Shown here: positions 29,340 through 42,140 of the stretch, piece after piece
Position numbering within the stretch: position 1 is the first letter of the stretch
Layout: every line of letters begins with the position of its first letter
Origin: Euonymus europaeus
Taxonomy: Eukaryota; Streptophyta; Magnoliopsida; Celastrales; Celastraceae
Assembly (NCBI GenBank): GCA_963580455.1
Contig: OY756967.1
Location: forward strand, 12,236,501 to 12,300,500
Direction: 5' to 3'
DNA length: 64,000 nucleotides
Position numbers and translations under genes: made by a program
Notes under the pieces: model-generated
The model's database searches: none
Told to the model about the DNA's origin: nothing
The model's input: only the letters and a program-made list of their open reading frames with translations

Positions 29340-30460
29340 ACTTTATATTGTTCTACTAAGTCAAATTTTACGAGTATAAGCTTCCAAGATTATTTCGATG
29401 CCAAAACATTAACTTTCTATGACAAATGGACAAAACCGTTAAAATCTCCTCCATAGAAAGAGTTGAGCATCTTCGGACAATCAAAGTTGCTCGGTGTACA
29501 CTTTTTATTGTTCTTCTATGTTAAATTTTACGAAAATGAGCTTCCGGGGTTATTTCGATGCCAAAACACCAACTTTCTATGACAAATGGACAAAACCGTT
29601 AAAAGCTCCTCCATAGAGAGAGTTGAGCAACTTCGGACTATCGAAATTGCTCGGTGTACACTTTTTATTATTCTTCTACGTTAAATTTTGTGAAAATGAG
29701 CTTCCAGGATTATTTCGATGCCAAAACACCAACTTTCTATGACAAATGGACAAAACCGTTAAAAACACCTCCATAGCGAGAGTTGAGCAACTTCGGACAA
29801 TCAAAGTTGCTCGGTGTACACTTTTTATTGTTCCTTTATGTTAAATTTTACGAAAATGAGCTTCCAGGATTATTTCGATGCCAAAACACTAACTTTCTAT
29901 GACAAATGGAAAAAACCGTTAAAAGCTCCTCCATAGAGAGAGTTGAGCAACTTCGGACTATCGAAGTTGCTCGGTGTACACTTTTTATTATTCTTCTATG
30001 TTAAATTTTACGAAAATGAGCTTCCAGGATTATTCGATGCCAAAACACCAACTTTCTATGACAAATAGACAAAACCGTTAAAAACACCCCCATAGAGAGA
30101 GTTGAGCAACTTCGGACAATCAATGTTGTTCGGTGTACACTTTTTATTGTTCTTTTATGTTAAATTTTACGAAAATGAGCTTGGACGATTATTTCAATGC
30201 CAAAACACCAACTTTCTATGACAAATTGACAAAACCGTTAAAAGCTCTTCCATAGAGAGAGTTTAGCAACTTCGGACTATCAAACTTGCTCGGTGTACAC
30301 TTTATATTGTTCTACTAAGTCAAATTTTACGAGTATAAGCTTCCAAGATTATTTCGATGCCAAAACATTAACTTTCTATGACAAATGGACAAAATTGTTA
30401 AAAGCACCTTCATAGAAAGAGTTGAGCATCTTCGGACAATCAAAGTTGCTCGGGGTACAC
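29340..30460 (+). repeat. 7-monomer segment, copy 1 of a 4-kb-spaced pair
   Basis: This segment recurs at about 33,340-34,460, offset about 4,000 (25 monomers). Shared markers are CGAAATTGCTCGG, TTCTTCTACGTTAA, the 159-base monomer with GATTATTCGATG, CGATTATTTCAATGCC, CAAACTTGCTCGG and CGGGGTACAC. The copies part at the right edge: copy 1 continues with a class B tract and copy 2 with GTTCCTTTATG. Confidence 0.8.
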
Positions 30461-33400
30461 TTTATATTGTTCTACTAAGTCAAATTTTACGAGTATAAGC
30501 TTCCAAGATTATTTCGATGCCAAAACATTAACTTTCTATGACAAATGGACAAAATTGTTAAAAGCACCTCCATAGAAAGAGTTGAGCATCTTCGGACAAT
30601 CAAAGTGGCTCGGTGTACACTTTTTATTGTTCTTTTATGTTAAATTTTACGAAAATGAACTTCCAGTATTATTTCGATGCCAAAACACCAACTTTCTATG
30701 ACAAATGGACAAAACCGTTAAAAGCTCCTCCATAGAGAGAGTTGAGCAACTTCGGACTATCGAAGTTGCTCGGTGTACACTTTTTATTGTTCTTCTATGT
30801 TAAATTTTAAGAAAATGAGCTTCCAGGATTATTTCGATGCCAAAACACCAGCTTTCTATGACAAATGGACAAAACCGTTAAAAGCTCCTCCATAGCGAGA
30901 GTTGAGCAACTTCGGACAATCAAAGTTGCTCGGTGTACAATTTATATTGTTCTACTAAGTCAAATTTTACGAGTATAAGCTTTCAAGATTATTTCGATGC
31001 CAAAACATTAACTTTCTATGACAAATGGACAAAACCGTTAAAATCTCCTCCATAGAAAGAGTTGAGCATCTTCGGACAATCAAAGTTGCTCGGTGTACAC
31101 TTTTTATTGTTCTTCTATGTTAAATTTTACGAAAATGAGCTTCCGGGGTTATTTCGATGCCAAAACACCAACTTTCTATGACAAATGGACAAAACCGTTA
31201 AAAGTTCCTCCATAGAGAGAGTTGAGCAACTTCGGACTATCGAAATTGCTCGGTGTACACTTTTTATTGTTCTTCTATGTTAAATTTTACGAAAATGAGC
31301 TTCCGGGGTTATTTCGATGCCAAAACACCAACTTTGTATGACAAATGGACAAAACCGTTAAAAGCTTCTCCATAGAGAGAGTTGTGCAACTTCGGACTAT
31401 CGAAGTTGCTCGGTGTACACTTTTTATTATTCTTCTATGTTAAATTTTATGAAAATGAGCTTCCAGGATTATTTCGATGCCAAAACACCAACTTTCTATG
31501 ACAAATGGAAAAAACCGTTAAAAGCACCTCCATAGCGAGAGTTGAGCAACTTCGGACAATCAAAGTTGCTCGGTGTACAATTTATATTGTTCTACTAAGT
31601 CAAATTTTACGAGTATAAGCTTCCAAGATTATTTCGATGCCAAAACATTAACTTTCTATGACAAATGTACAAAACCGTTAAAAGCAGCTCCATAGAAAGA
31701 GTTGAGCATCTTCGGACTATCAAAGTTGCTCGGTGTACACTTTTTATTATTCTTCTATGTTAAATTTTACGAAAATGAGCTTCCGGGGTTATTTCGATGC
31801 CAAAACACCAACTTTCTGTGACAAATGGACAAAACCGTTAAAAGCTCCTCCATAGAGAGAGTTGAGCAACTTCGGACTATCGAAGTTGCTCGGTGTACAC
31901 TTTTTATTGTTCTTTTATGTTAAATTTTACGAAAATGAGCTTGCACGATTATTTCGATGCCAAAACACCAACTTTCTATGACAAATGGACAAAATCGTTA
32001 AAAGCTCTTCCATAGAGAGAGTTTAGCAACTTCGGACTATCAAAGTTGCTCGGTGTACACATTATATTGTTCTACTAAGTCAAATTTTACGAGTATAAGC
32101 TTCCAAGATTATTTCGATGCCAAAACATTAACTTTCTATGACAAATGGACAAAATTGTTAAAAGCACCTCCATAGAAAGAGTTGAGCATCTTCGGACAAT
32201 CAAAGTTGCTCGGTGTACACTTTTTATTGTTCTTTTATGTTAAATTTTACGAAAATGAACTTCCAGTATTATTTCGATGCCAAAACACCAACTTTCTATG
32301 ACAAATGGACAAAACCGTTAAAAGCTCCTCCATAGAGAGAGTTGAGCAACTTCGGACTATCGAAGTTGCTCGGTGTACACTTTTTATTGTTCTTCTATGT
32401 TAAATTTTAAGAAAATGAGCTTCCAGGATTATTTCGATGCCAAAACACCAGCTTTCTATGACAAATGGACAAAACCGTTAAAAGCTCCTCCATAGCGAGA
32501 GTTGAGCAACTTCGGACAATCAAAGTTGCTCGGTGTACAATTTATATTGTTCTACTAAGTCAAATTTTACGAGTATAAGCTTTCAAGATTATTTCGATGC
32601 CAAAACATTAACTTTCTATGACAAATGGACAAAACCGTTAAAATCTCCTCCATAGAAAGAGTTGAGCATCTTCGGACAATCAAAGTTGCTCGGTGTACAC
32701 TTTTTATTGTTCTTCTATGTTAAATTTTACGAAAATGAGCTTCCGGGGTTATTTCGATGCCAAAACACCAACTTTCTATGACAAATGGACAAAACCGTTA
32801 AAAGTTCCTCCATAGAGAGAGTTGAGCAACTTCGGACTATCGAAATTGCTCGGTGTACACTTTTTATTGTTCTTCTATGTTAAATTTTACGAAAATGAGC
32901 TTCCGGGGTTATTTCGATGCCAAAACACCAACTTTGTATGACAAATGGACAAAACCGTTAAAAGCTCCTCCATAGAGAGAGTTGTGCAACTTCGGACTAT
33001 CGAAGTTGCTCGGTGTACACTTTTTATTATTCTTCTATGTTAAATTTTATGAAAATGAGCTTCCAGGATTATTTCGATGCCAAAACACCAACTTTCTATG
33101 ACAAATGGACAAAACCGTTAAAAGCTCCTCCATAGCGAGAGTTGAGCAACTTCGGACAATCAAAGTTGCTCGGTGTACAATTTATATTGTTCTACTAAGT
33201 CAAATTTTACGAGTATAAGCTTTCAAGATTATTTCGATGCCAAAACACCAACTTTCTATGACAAATGGACAAAACCGTTAAAAGCTCCTCCATAGAGAGA
33301 GTTGAGCAACTTCGGACTATCAAAGTTGCTCGGTGTACACTTTATATTGTTCTACTAAGTCAAATTTTACGAGTATAAGCTTCCAAGATTATTTCGATGC

Positions 33401-36400
33401 CAAAACATTAACTTTCTATGACAAATGGACAAAACCGTTAAAATCTCCTCCATAGAAAGAGTTGAGCATCTTCGGACAATCAAAGTTGCTCGGTGTACAC
33501 TTTTTATTGTTCTTCTATGTTAAATTTTACGAAAATGAGCTTCCGGGGTTATTTCGATGCCAAAACACCAACTTTCTATGACAAATGGACAAAACCGTTA
33601 AAAGCTCCTCCATAGAGAGAGTTGAGCAACTTCGGACTATCGAAATTGCTCGGTGTACACTTTTTATTATTCTTCTACGTTAAATTTTATGAAAATGAGC
33701 TTCTAGGATTATTTCGATGCCAAAACACCAACTTTCTATGACAAATGGACAAAACCGTTAAAAACACCTCCATAGCGAGAGTTGAGCAACTTCGGACAAT
33801 CAAAGTTGCTCGGTGTACACTTTTTATTGTTCCTTTATGTTAAATTTTACGAAAATGAGCTTCCAGGATTATTTCGATGCCAAAACACTAACTTTCTATG
33901 ACAAATGGAAAAAACCGTTAAAAGATCCTCCATAGAGAGAGTTGAGCAACTTCGGACTATCGAAGTTGCTCGGTGTACACTTTTTATTATTCTTCTATGT
34001 TAAATTTTACGAAAATGAGCTTCCAGGATTATTCGATGCCAAAACACCAACTTTCTATGACAAATAGACAAAACCGTTAAAAACACCCCCATAGAGAGAG
34101 TTGAGCAACTTCGGACAATCAATGTTGTTCGGTGTACACCTTTTATTGTTCTTTTATGTTAAATTTTACGAAAATGAGCTTGCACGATTATTTCAATGCC
34201 AAAACACCAACTTTCTATGACAAATTGACAAAACCGTTAAAAGCTCTTCCATAGAGAGAGTTTAGCAACTTCGGACTATCAAACTTGCTCGGTGTACACT
34301 TTATATTGTTCTACTATGTCAAATTTTACGAGTATAAGCTTCCAAGATTATTTCGATGCCAAAACATTAACTTTCTATGACAAATGGACAAAATTGTTAA
34401 AAGCACCTTCATAGAAAGAGTTGAGCATCTTCGGACAATCAAAGTTGCTCGGGGTACACTTTTTATTGTTCCTTTATGTTAAATTTTACGAAAATGAGCT
34501 TCCAGGATTATTTCGATGCCAAAACATTAACTTTCTATGACAAATGGACAAAACCGTTAAAATCTCCTCCATAGAAAGAGTTGAGCATCTTCGGACAATC
34601 AAAGTTGCTCGGTGTACACTTTTTATTGTTCTTCTATGTTAAATTTTACGAAAATGAGCTTCCGAGGTTATTTCGATGCCAAAACACCAACTTTCTATGA
34701 CAAATGGACAAAACCGTTAAAAGCTCCTCCATAGAGAGAGTTGAGCAACTTCAGACTATCAAAGTTGCTCGGTGTACACTTTTTATTGCTCTTCTATGTT
34801 AAATTTTACGAAAATGAGCTTCCGGGGTTATTTCGATGCCAAAACGCCAACTTTGTATGACAAATGGACAAAACCGTTAAAAGCTCCTCCATAGAGAGAG
34901 TTGTGCAACTTCGGACTATCGAAGTTGCTCGGTGTACACTTTTTATTATTCTTCTATGTTAAATTTTATGAAAATGAGCTTCCAGGATTATTTCGATGCC
35001 AAAACACCAACTTTCTATGACAAATGGACAAAACCGTTAAAAGCACCTCCATAGCGAGAGTTGAGCAACTTCGGACAATCAAAGTTGCTCGGTGTACAAT
35101 TTATATTGTTCTACTAAGTCAAATTTTACGAGTATAAGCTTCCAAGATTATTTCGATGCCAAAACATTAACTTTCTATGACAAATGTACAAAACCGTTAA
35201 AAGCAGCTCCATAGAAAGAGTTGAGCATCTTCGGACTATCAAAGTTGCTCGGTGTACACTTTTTATTGTTCTTCTATGTTAAATTTTACGAAAATGAGCT
35301 TCCGGGGTTATTTCGATGCCAAAACACCAACTTTCTGTGACAAATGGACAAAACCGTTAAAAGCTCTTCCATAGAGAGAGTTGAGCAACTTCGGACTATC
35401 GAAGTTGCTCGGTGTACACTTTTTATTGTTCTTTTATGTTAAATTTTACGAAAATGAGCTTGCACGATTATTTCGATGCCAAAACACCAACTTTCTATGA
35501 CAAATGGACAAAACCGTTAAAAGCTCTTCCATAGAGAGAGTTTAGCAACTTCGGACTATCAAAGTTGCTCGGTGTACACTTTATATTGTTCTACTAAGTC
35601 AAATTTTACGAGTATAAGCTTCCAAGATTATTTCGATGCCAAAACATTAACTTTCTATGACAAATGGACAAAATTGTTAAAAGCACCTCCATAGAAAGAG
35701 TTGAGCATCTTCGGACAATCAAAGTTGCTCGGTGTACACTTTTTATTGTTCTTTTATGTTAAATTTTACGAAAATGAACTTCCAGTATTATTTCGATGCC
35801 AAAACACCAACTTTCTATGACAAATGGACAAAACCGTTAAAAGCTCCTCCATAGAGAGAGTTGAGCAACTTCGGACTATCGAAGTTGCTCGGTGTACACT
35901 TTTTATTGTTCTTCTATGTTAAATTTTAAGAAAATGAGCTTCCAGGATTATTTCGATGCCAAAACACCAGCTTTCTATGACAAATGGACAAAACCGTTAA
36001 AAGCTCCTCTATAGCGAGAGTTGAGCAACTTCGGACAATCAAAGTTGCTCGGTGTACAATTTATATTGTTCTACTAAGTCAAATTTTACGAGTATAAGCT
36101 TTCAAGATTATTTCGATGCCAAAACATTAACTTTCTATGACAAATGGACAAAACCGTTAAAATCTCCTCCATAGAAAGAGTTGAGCATCTTCGGACAATC
36201 AAAGTTGCTCGGTGTACACTTTTTATTGTTCTTCTATGTTAAATTTTACGAAAATGAGCTTCCGGGGTTATTTCGATGCCAAAACACCAACTTTCTATGA
36301 CAAATGGACAAAACCGTTAAAAGTTCCTCCATAGAGAGAGTTGAGCAACTTCGGACTATCGAAATTGCTCGGTGTACACTTTTTATTGTTCTTCTATGTT

Positions 36401-37960
36401 AAATTTTACGAAAATGAGCTTCCGGGGTTATTTCGATGCCAAAACACCAACTTTGTATGACAAATGGACAAAACCGTTAAAAGCTCCTCCATAGAGAGAG
36501 TTGTGCAACTTCGGACTATCGAAGTTGCTCGGTGTACACTTTTTATTATTCTTCTATGTTAAATTTTATGAAAATGAGCTTCCAGGATTATTTCGATGCC
36601 AAAACACCAACCTTCTATGACAAATGGAAAAAACCGTTAAAAGCATCTCCATAGCGAGAGTTGAGCAACTTCGGACAATCAAAGTTGCTCGGTGTACAAT
36701 TTATATTGTTCTACTAAGTCAAATTTTACGAGTATAAGCTTCCAAGATTATTTCGATGCCAAAACATTAACTTTCTATGACAAATGTACAAAACCGTTAA
36801 AAGCAGCTCCATAGAAAGAGTTGAGCATCTTCGGACTATCAAAGTTGCTCGGTGTACACTTTTTATTGTTCTTCTATGTTAAATTTTACGAAAATGAGCT
36901 TCCGGGGTTATTTCGATGCCAAAACACCAACTTTCTGTGACAAATGGACAAAACCGTTAAAAGCTCCTCCATAGAGAGAGTTGAGCAACTTCGGACTATC
37001 GAAGTTGCTCGGTGTACACTTTTTATTGTTCTTTTATGTTAAATTTTACGAAAATGAGCTTGCACGATTATTTCGATGCCAAAACACCAACTTTCTATGA
37101 CAAATGGACAAAACCGTTAAAAACTCTTCCATAGAGAGAGTTTAGCAACTTCGGACTATCAAAGTTGCTCGGTGTACACTTTATATTGTTCTACTAAGTC
37201 AAATTTTACGAGTATAAGCTTCCAAGATTATTTCGATGCCAAAACATTAACTTTCTATGACAAATGGACAAAATTGTTAAAAGCACCTCCATAGAAAGAG
37301 TTGAGCATCTTCGGACAATCAAAGTTGCTCGGTGTACACTTTTTATTGTTCTTTTATGTTAAATTTTACGAAAATGAACTTCCAGTATTATTTCGATGCC
37401 AAAACACCAACTTTCTATGACAAATGGACAAAACCGTTAAAAGCTCCTCCATAGAGAGAGTTGAGCAACTTCGGACTATCGAAGTTGCTCGGTGTACACT
37501 TTTTATTGTTCTTCTATGTTAAATTTTAAGAAAATGAGCTTCCAGGATTATTTCGATGCCAAAACACCAGCTTTCTATGACAAATGGACAAAACCGTTAA
37601 AAGCTCCTCCATAGCGAGAGTTGAGCAACTTCGGACAATCAAAGTTGCTCGGTGTACAATTTATATTGTTCTACTAAGTCAAATTTTACGAGTATAAGCT
37701 TTCAAGATTATTTCGATGCCAAAACATTAACTTTCTATGACAAATGGACAAAACCGTTAAAATCTCCTCCATAGAAAGAGTTGAGCATCTTCGGACAATC
37801 AAAGTTGCTCGGTGTACACTTTTTATTGTTCTTCTATGTTAAATTTTATGAAAATGAGCTTCCGGGGTTATTTCGATGCCAAAACACCAACTTTCTATGA
37901 CAAATTGACAAAACCGTTAAAAGTTCCTCCATAGAGAGAGTTGAGCAACTTCGGACTATC
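30460..37960 (+). repeat. 10-monomer (1,600-bp) HOR family, four partial copies
   Basis: The rare marker ACTTCCAGTATTATTTC occurs near 30,661, 32,261, 35,780 and 37,380: steps of 1,600, 3,519 and 1,600. Segments 30,460-31,508 and 32,060-33,108 match, and 31,310-33,108 matches 34,829-36,627. Series 34.8-36.4 and 36.4-37.9 kb form a tandem pair. Other shared markers are ACAAATGTACAAAACC (31,667, 35,187, 36,787), TTTGTATGAC, GAGTTGTGCAAC and TTTCTGTGAC. The insertion of the 29.3/33.3-kb segment breaks the simple tandem order. Confidence 0.8.
33340..34460 (+). repeat. 7-monomer segment, copy 2 of a 4-kb-spaced pair
   Basis: This is the partner of 29,340-30,460 in the same orientation. Small differences include AAAAGATCCTCC near 33,920 where copy 1 has AAAAGCTCCTCC, GTACACC where copy 1 has GTACACT, and a class B tract reading TTCTACTATGTC. 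It interrupts the run of 1,600-bp-spaced repeats at 30.5-38 kb. Confidence 0.78.
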
Positions 37961-40900
37961 CAAATTGCTCGGTGTACACTTTTTATTATTCTTCTGCATT
38001 AAATTTTATGAAAATGAGCTTCCAGGATTATTTCGATGCCAAAACACCAACTTTCTATGAGAAATGGACAAAACCGTTAAAAACACCTCCATAGCGAGAG
38101 TTGAGCAACTTCGGACAATCAAAGTTGCTCGGTGTACAATTTATATTGTTCTACTAAGTCAAATTTTACGAGTATAAGTTTCCATGATTATTTCGATGCC
38201 AAAACATTAACTTTCTATGACAAATGGACAAAACTGTTAAAAGCAGCTCCATAGAAAGAGTTGAGCATCTTCGGACAATCAAAGTTGCTCGGTGTACACT
38301 TTTTATTGTTCTTTTATGTTAAATTTTACGAAAATGAGCTTCTAGGATTATTTCGATGCCAAAACACCAACTTTCTATGACAAATGGAAAAAACCGTTAG
38401 AAGCTCCTCCATAGAGAGAGTTGAGCAACTTCGGACTATCGAAGTTGCTCGGTGTACACTTTTTATTATTCTTCTATGTTAAATTTTACGAAAATGAGCT
38501 TCCAGGATTATTTCGATGCCAAAACACCAACTTTCTATGACAAATAGACAAAACCGTTAAAAACACCTCCACAGAGAGAGTTGAGCAACTTCGGACAATC
38601 AATGTTGTTCGGTGTACACTTTTTATTGTTCTTTTGTGTTAAATTTTACGAAAATGAGCTTGCACGATTATTTCGATGCCAAAACACCAACTTTCTATGA
38701 CAAATGGACAAAACCGTTAAAAGCTCTTCCATAGAGAGAGTTTAGCAACTTCGGACTATCAAAGTTGCTCGGTGTACACTTTATATTGTTCTACTAAGTC
38801 AAATTTTACGAGTATAAGCTTCCAAGATTATTTCGATGCCAAAACATTAACTTTCTATGACAAATGGACAAAATTGTTAAAAGCACCTCCATAGAAAGAG
38901 TTGAGCATCTTCGGACAATCAAAGTTGCTCGGTGTACACTTTTTATTGTTCCTTTATGTTAAATTTTACGAAAATGAGCTTCCAGGATTATTTCGATGCC
39001 AAAACACCAACTTTTTATGACAAATGGACAAAACCGTTAAAAGCTCTTCCATAGCGAGAGTTGAGCAACTTCGGATAATCAAAGTTGCTCGGTGTACAAT
39101 TTATATTGTTCTACTAAGTCAAATTTTACGAGTCTAAGCTTTCAAGATTATTTTGATGCCAAAACATTAACTTTCTATGACAAATGGACAAAACCGTTAA
39201 AATCTCTTCCATAGAAAGAGTTGAGCATCTTCGGACAATCAAAGTTGCTCGGTGTACACTTTTTATTGTTCTTCTATGTTAAATTTTACGAAAATGAGCT
39301 TCCGGGGTTATTTCGATGCCAAAACACCAACTTTCTATGATAAATGGACAAAACCGTTAAAAGCTCCTCCATAGAGAGAGTTGAGCAACTTCAGACTATC
39401 AAAGTTGCTCGGTGTACACTTTTTATTGTTCTTCTATGTTAAATTTTACGAAAATGAGCTTCCGGGGTTATTTCGATGCCAAAACAACAACTTTGTATGA
39501 CAAATGGACAAAACCGTTAAAAGCTCCTCCATAGAGAGAGTTGAGCAACTTCGGACTATCGAAGTTGCTCGGTGTACACTTTTTATTATTCTTCTATGTT
39601 AAATTTTATGAAAATGAGCTTCCAGGATTATTTCGATGCCAAAACACCAACTTTCTATGACAAATGGAAAAAACCGTTAAAAGCACCTCCATAGCGAGAG
39701 TTGAGCAACTTCGGACAATCAAAGTTGCTCGGTGTACAATTTATATTGTTCTACTAAGTCAAATTTTACGAGTATAAGCTTCCAAGATTATTTCGATGCC
39801 AAAACATTAACTTTCTATGACAAATGGACAAAACCGTTAAAAGCAGCTCCATAGAAAGAGTTGAGCATCTTCGGACTATCAAAGTTGCTCGGTGTACACT
39901 TTTTATTGTTCTTCTATGTTAACTTTTACGAAAATGAGCTTCCGTGGTTATTTCGATGCCAAAACACCAACTTTCTATGACAAATGGACAAAACCGTTAA
40001 AAGCTCCTCCATAGAGAGAGTTGAGCAACTTCGGACTATCGAAGTTGCTCGGTGTACACTTTTTATTGTTCTTCTATGTTAAATTTTAAGAAAATGAGCT
40101 TCCAGGATTATTTCGATGCCAAAACACCAGCTTTCTATGACAAATGGACAAAACCGTTAAAAGCTCCTCCATAGCGAGAGTTGAGCAACTTCGGACAATC
40201 AAAGTTGCTCGGTGTACAATTTATATTGTTCTACTAAGTCAAATTTTACGAGTATAAGCTTTCAAGATTATTTCGATGCCAAAACATTAACTTTCTATGA
40301 CAAATGGACAAAACCGTTAAAATCTCCTCCATAGAAAGAGTTGAGCATCTTCGGACAATCAAAGTTGCTCGGTGTACACTTTTTATTGTTCTTCTATGTT
40401 AAATTTTACGAAAATGAGCTTCCGGGGTTATTTCGATGCCAAAACACCAACTTTCTATGACAAATTGACAAAACCGTTAAAAGTTCCTCCATAGAGAGAG
40501 TTGAGCAACTTCGGACTATCCAAATTGCTCGGTGTACACTTTTTATTATTCTTCTGCATTAAATTTTATGAAAATGAGCTTCCAGGATTATTTCGATGCC
40601 AAAACACCAACTTTCTATGACAAATGGACAAAACCGTTAAAAACACCTCCATAGCGAGAGTTGAGCAACTTCGGACAATCAAAGTTGCTCGGTGTACAAT
40701 TTATATTGTTCTACTAAGTCAAATTTTACGAGTATAAGTTTCCATGATTATTTCGATGCCAAAACATTAACTTTCTATGACAAATGGACAAAACTGTTAA
40801 AAGCAGCTCCATAGAAAGAGTTGAGCATCTTCGGACAATCAAAGTTGCTCGGTGTACACTTTTTATTGTTCTTTTATGTTAAATTTTACGAAAATGAGCT

Positions 40901-41780
40901 TCTAGGATTATTTCGATGCCAAAACACCAACTTTCTATGACAAATGGAAAAAACCGTTAGAAGCTCCTCCATAGAGAGAGTTGAGCAACTTCGGACTATC
41001 GAAGTTGCTCGGTGTACACTTTTTATTATTCTTCTATGTTAAATTTTACGAAAATGAGCTTCCAGGATTATTTCGATGCCAAAACACCAACTTTCTATGA
41101 CAAATAGACAAAACCGTTAAAAACACCTCCACAGAGAGAGTTGAGCAACTTCGGACAATCAATGTTGTTCGGTGTACACTTTTTATTGTTCTTTTGTGTT
41201 AAATTTTACGAAAATGAGCTTGCACGATTATTTCGATGCCAAAACACCAACTTTCTATGACAAATGGACAAAACCGTTAAAAGCTCTTCCATAGAGAGAG
41301 TTTAGCAACTTCGGACTATCAAAGTTGCTCGGTGTACACTTTATATTGTTCTACTAAGTCAAATTTTACGAGTATAAGCTTCCAAGATTATTTCGATGCC
41401 AAAACATTAACTTTCTATGACAAATGGACAAAATTGTTAAAAGCACCTCCATAGAAAGAGTTGAGCATCTTCGGACAATCAAAGTTGCTCGGTGTACACT
41501 TTTTATTGTTCCTTTATGTTAAATTTTACGAAAATGAGCTTCCAGGATTATTTCGATGCCAAAACACCAACTTTTTATGACAAATGGACAAAACCGTTAA
41601 AAGCTCTTCCATAGCGAGAGTTGAGCAACTTCGGATAATCAAAGTTGCTCGGTGTACAATTTATATTGTTCTACTAAGTCAAATTTTACGAGTCTAAGCT
41701 TTCAAGATTATTTTGATGCCAAAACATTAACTTTCTATGACAAATGGACAAAACCGTTAAAATCTCTTCCATAGAAAGAG
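37390..41780 (+). repeat. 16-monomer (2,560-bp) direct duplication
   Basis: Bases about 37,390-39,220 recur at about 39,950-41,780. Markers are TTCTTCTGCATTAA (37,981+ and 40,541+), GAGTATAAGTTTCCATG (2,560 apart), TTCTTTTGTGTTAA and TTCGGATAATC with CTTTTTATGAC (39,013 and 41,573). Very few differences were seen, such as CAAATTTTATGAA against TTTTACGAA near 37,848 and ATGAGAAATGG near 38,060. The following stretch, about 39,181-39,960, then matches 42,061-42,840 at offset 2,880, because 320 bp were added in between. Confidence 0.82.
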
Positions 41781-42140
41781 TTGCGCATCTTCGGACAATC
41801 AAAGTTGCTCGGTGTACACTTTTTATTGTTCCTTTATGTTAAATTTTACGAAAATGAGCTTCCAGGATTATTTCGATGCCAAAACACCAACTTTTTATGA
41901 CAAATGGACAAAACCGTTAAAGGCTCTTCCATAGCGAGAGTTGAGCAACTTCGGATAATCAAAGTTGCTCGGTGTACAATTTATATTGTTCTACTAAGTC
42001 AAATTTTACGAGTCTAAGCTTTCAAGATTATTTTGATGCCAAAACATTAACTTTCTATGACAAATGGACAAAACCGTTAAAATCTCTTCCATAGAAAGAG
42101 TTGAGCATCTTCGGACAATCAAAGTTGCTCGGTGTACACT
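41501..42140 (+). repeat. 2-monomer (320-bp) tandem duplication
   Basis: Bases 41,501-41,820 and 41,821-42,140 are consecutive copies of the same A-B dimer. They start with TTGTTCCTTTATG and include CTTTTTATGAC, TTCGGATAATC and GAGTCTAAGCTTTC. Differences are AAAGGCTC against AAAAGCTC and TTGCGCATC against TTGAGCATC. This step changes the offset of the flanking repeats from 2,560 to 2,880. Confidence 0.85.

Larger units (their letters stand above)
18900..29340 (+). repeat. Mosaic A/B array with 6-mer, 9-mer and 28-mer offsets
   Basis: About 65 monomers, dominated by class B followed by AAAATTGTTAAAAGCACC or AACTGTTAAAAGCAGC and the broken GAGCATC dyad. Segments recur at several offsets. One pair lies near 22.5-23.2 and 27.0-27.7 kb (offset 4,480, marked by TTATTTCAATGCC and GCCAAACCAC). 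Another lies near 23.8-24.5 and 27.8-28.5 kb, marked by GTTCCTTTATG, GAGTCTAAGCTTTC and CTTCCGGGG. A 159-base monomer lineage with GATTATTCGATG is present at about 19,473, 23,153, 26,685 and 27,632. No genes were seen. Confidence 0.75.
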
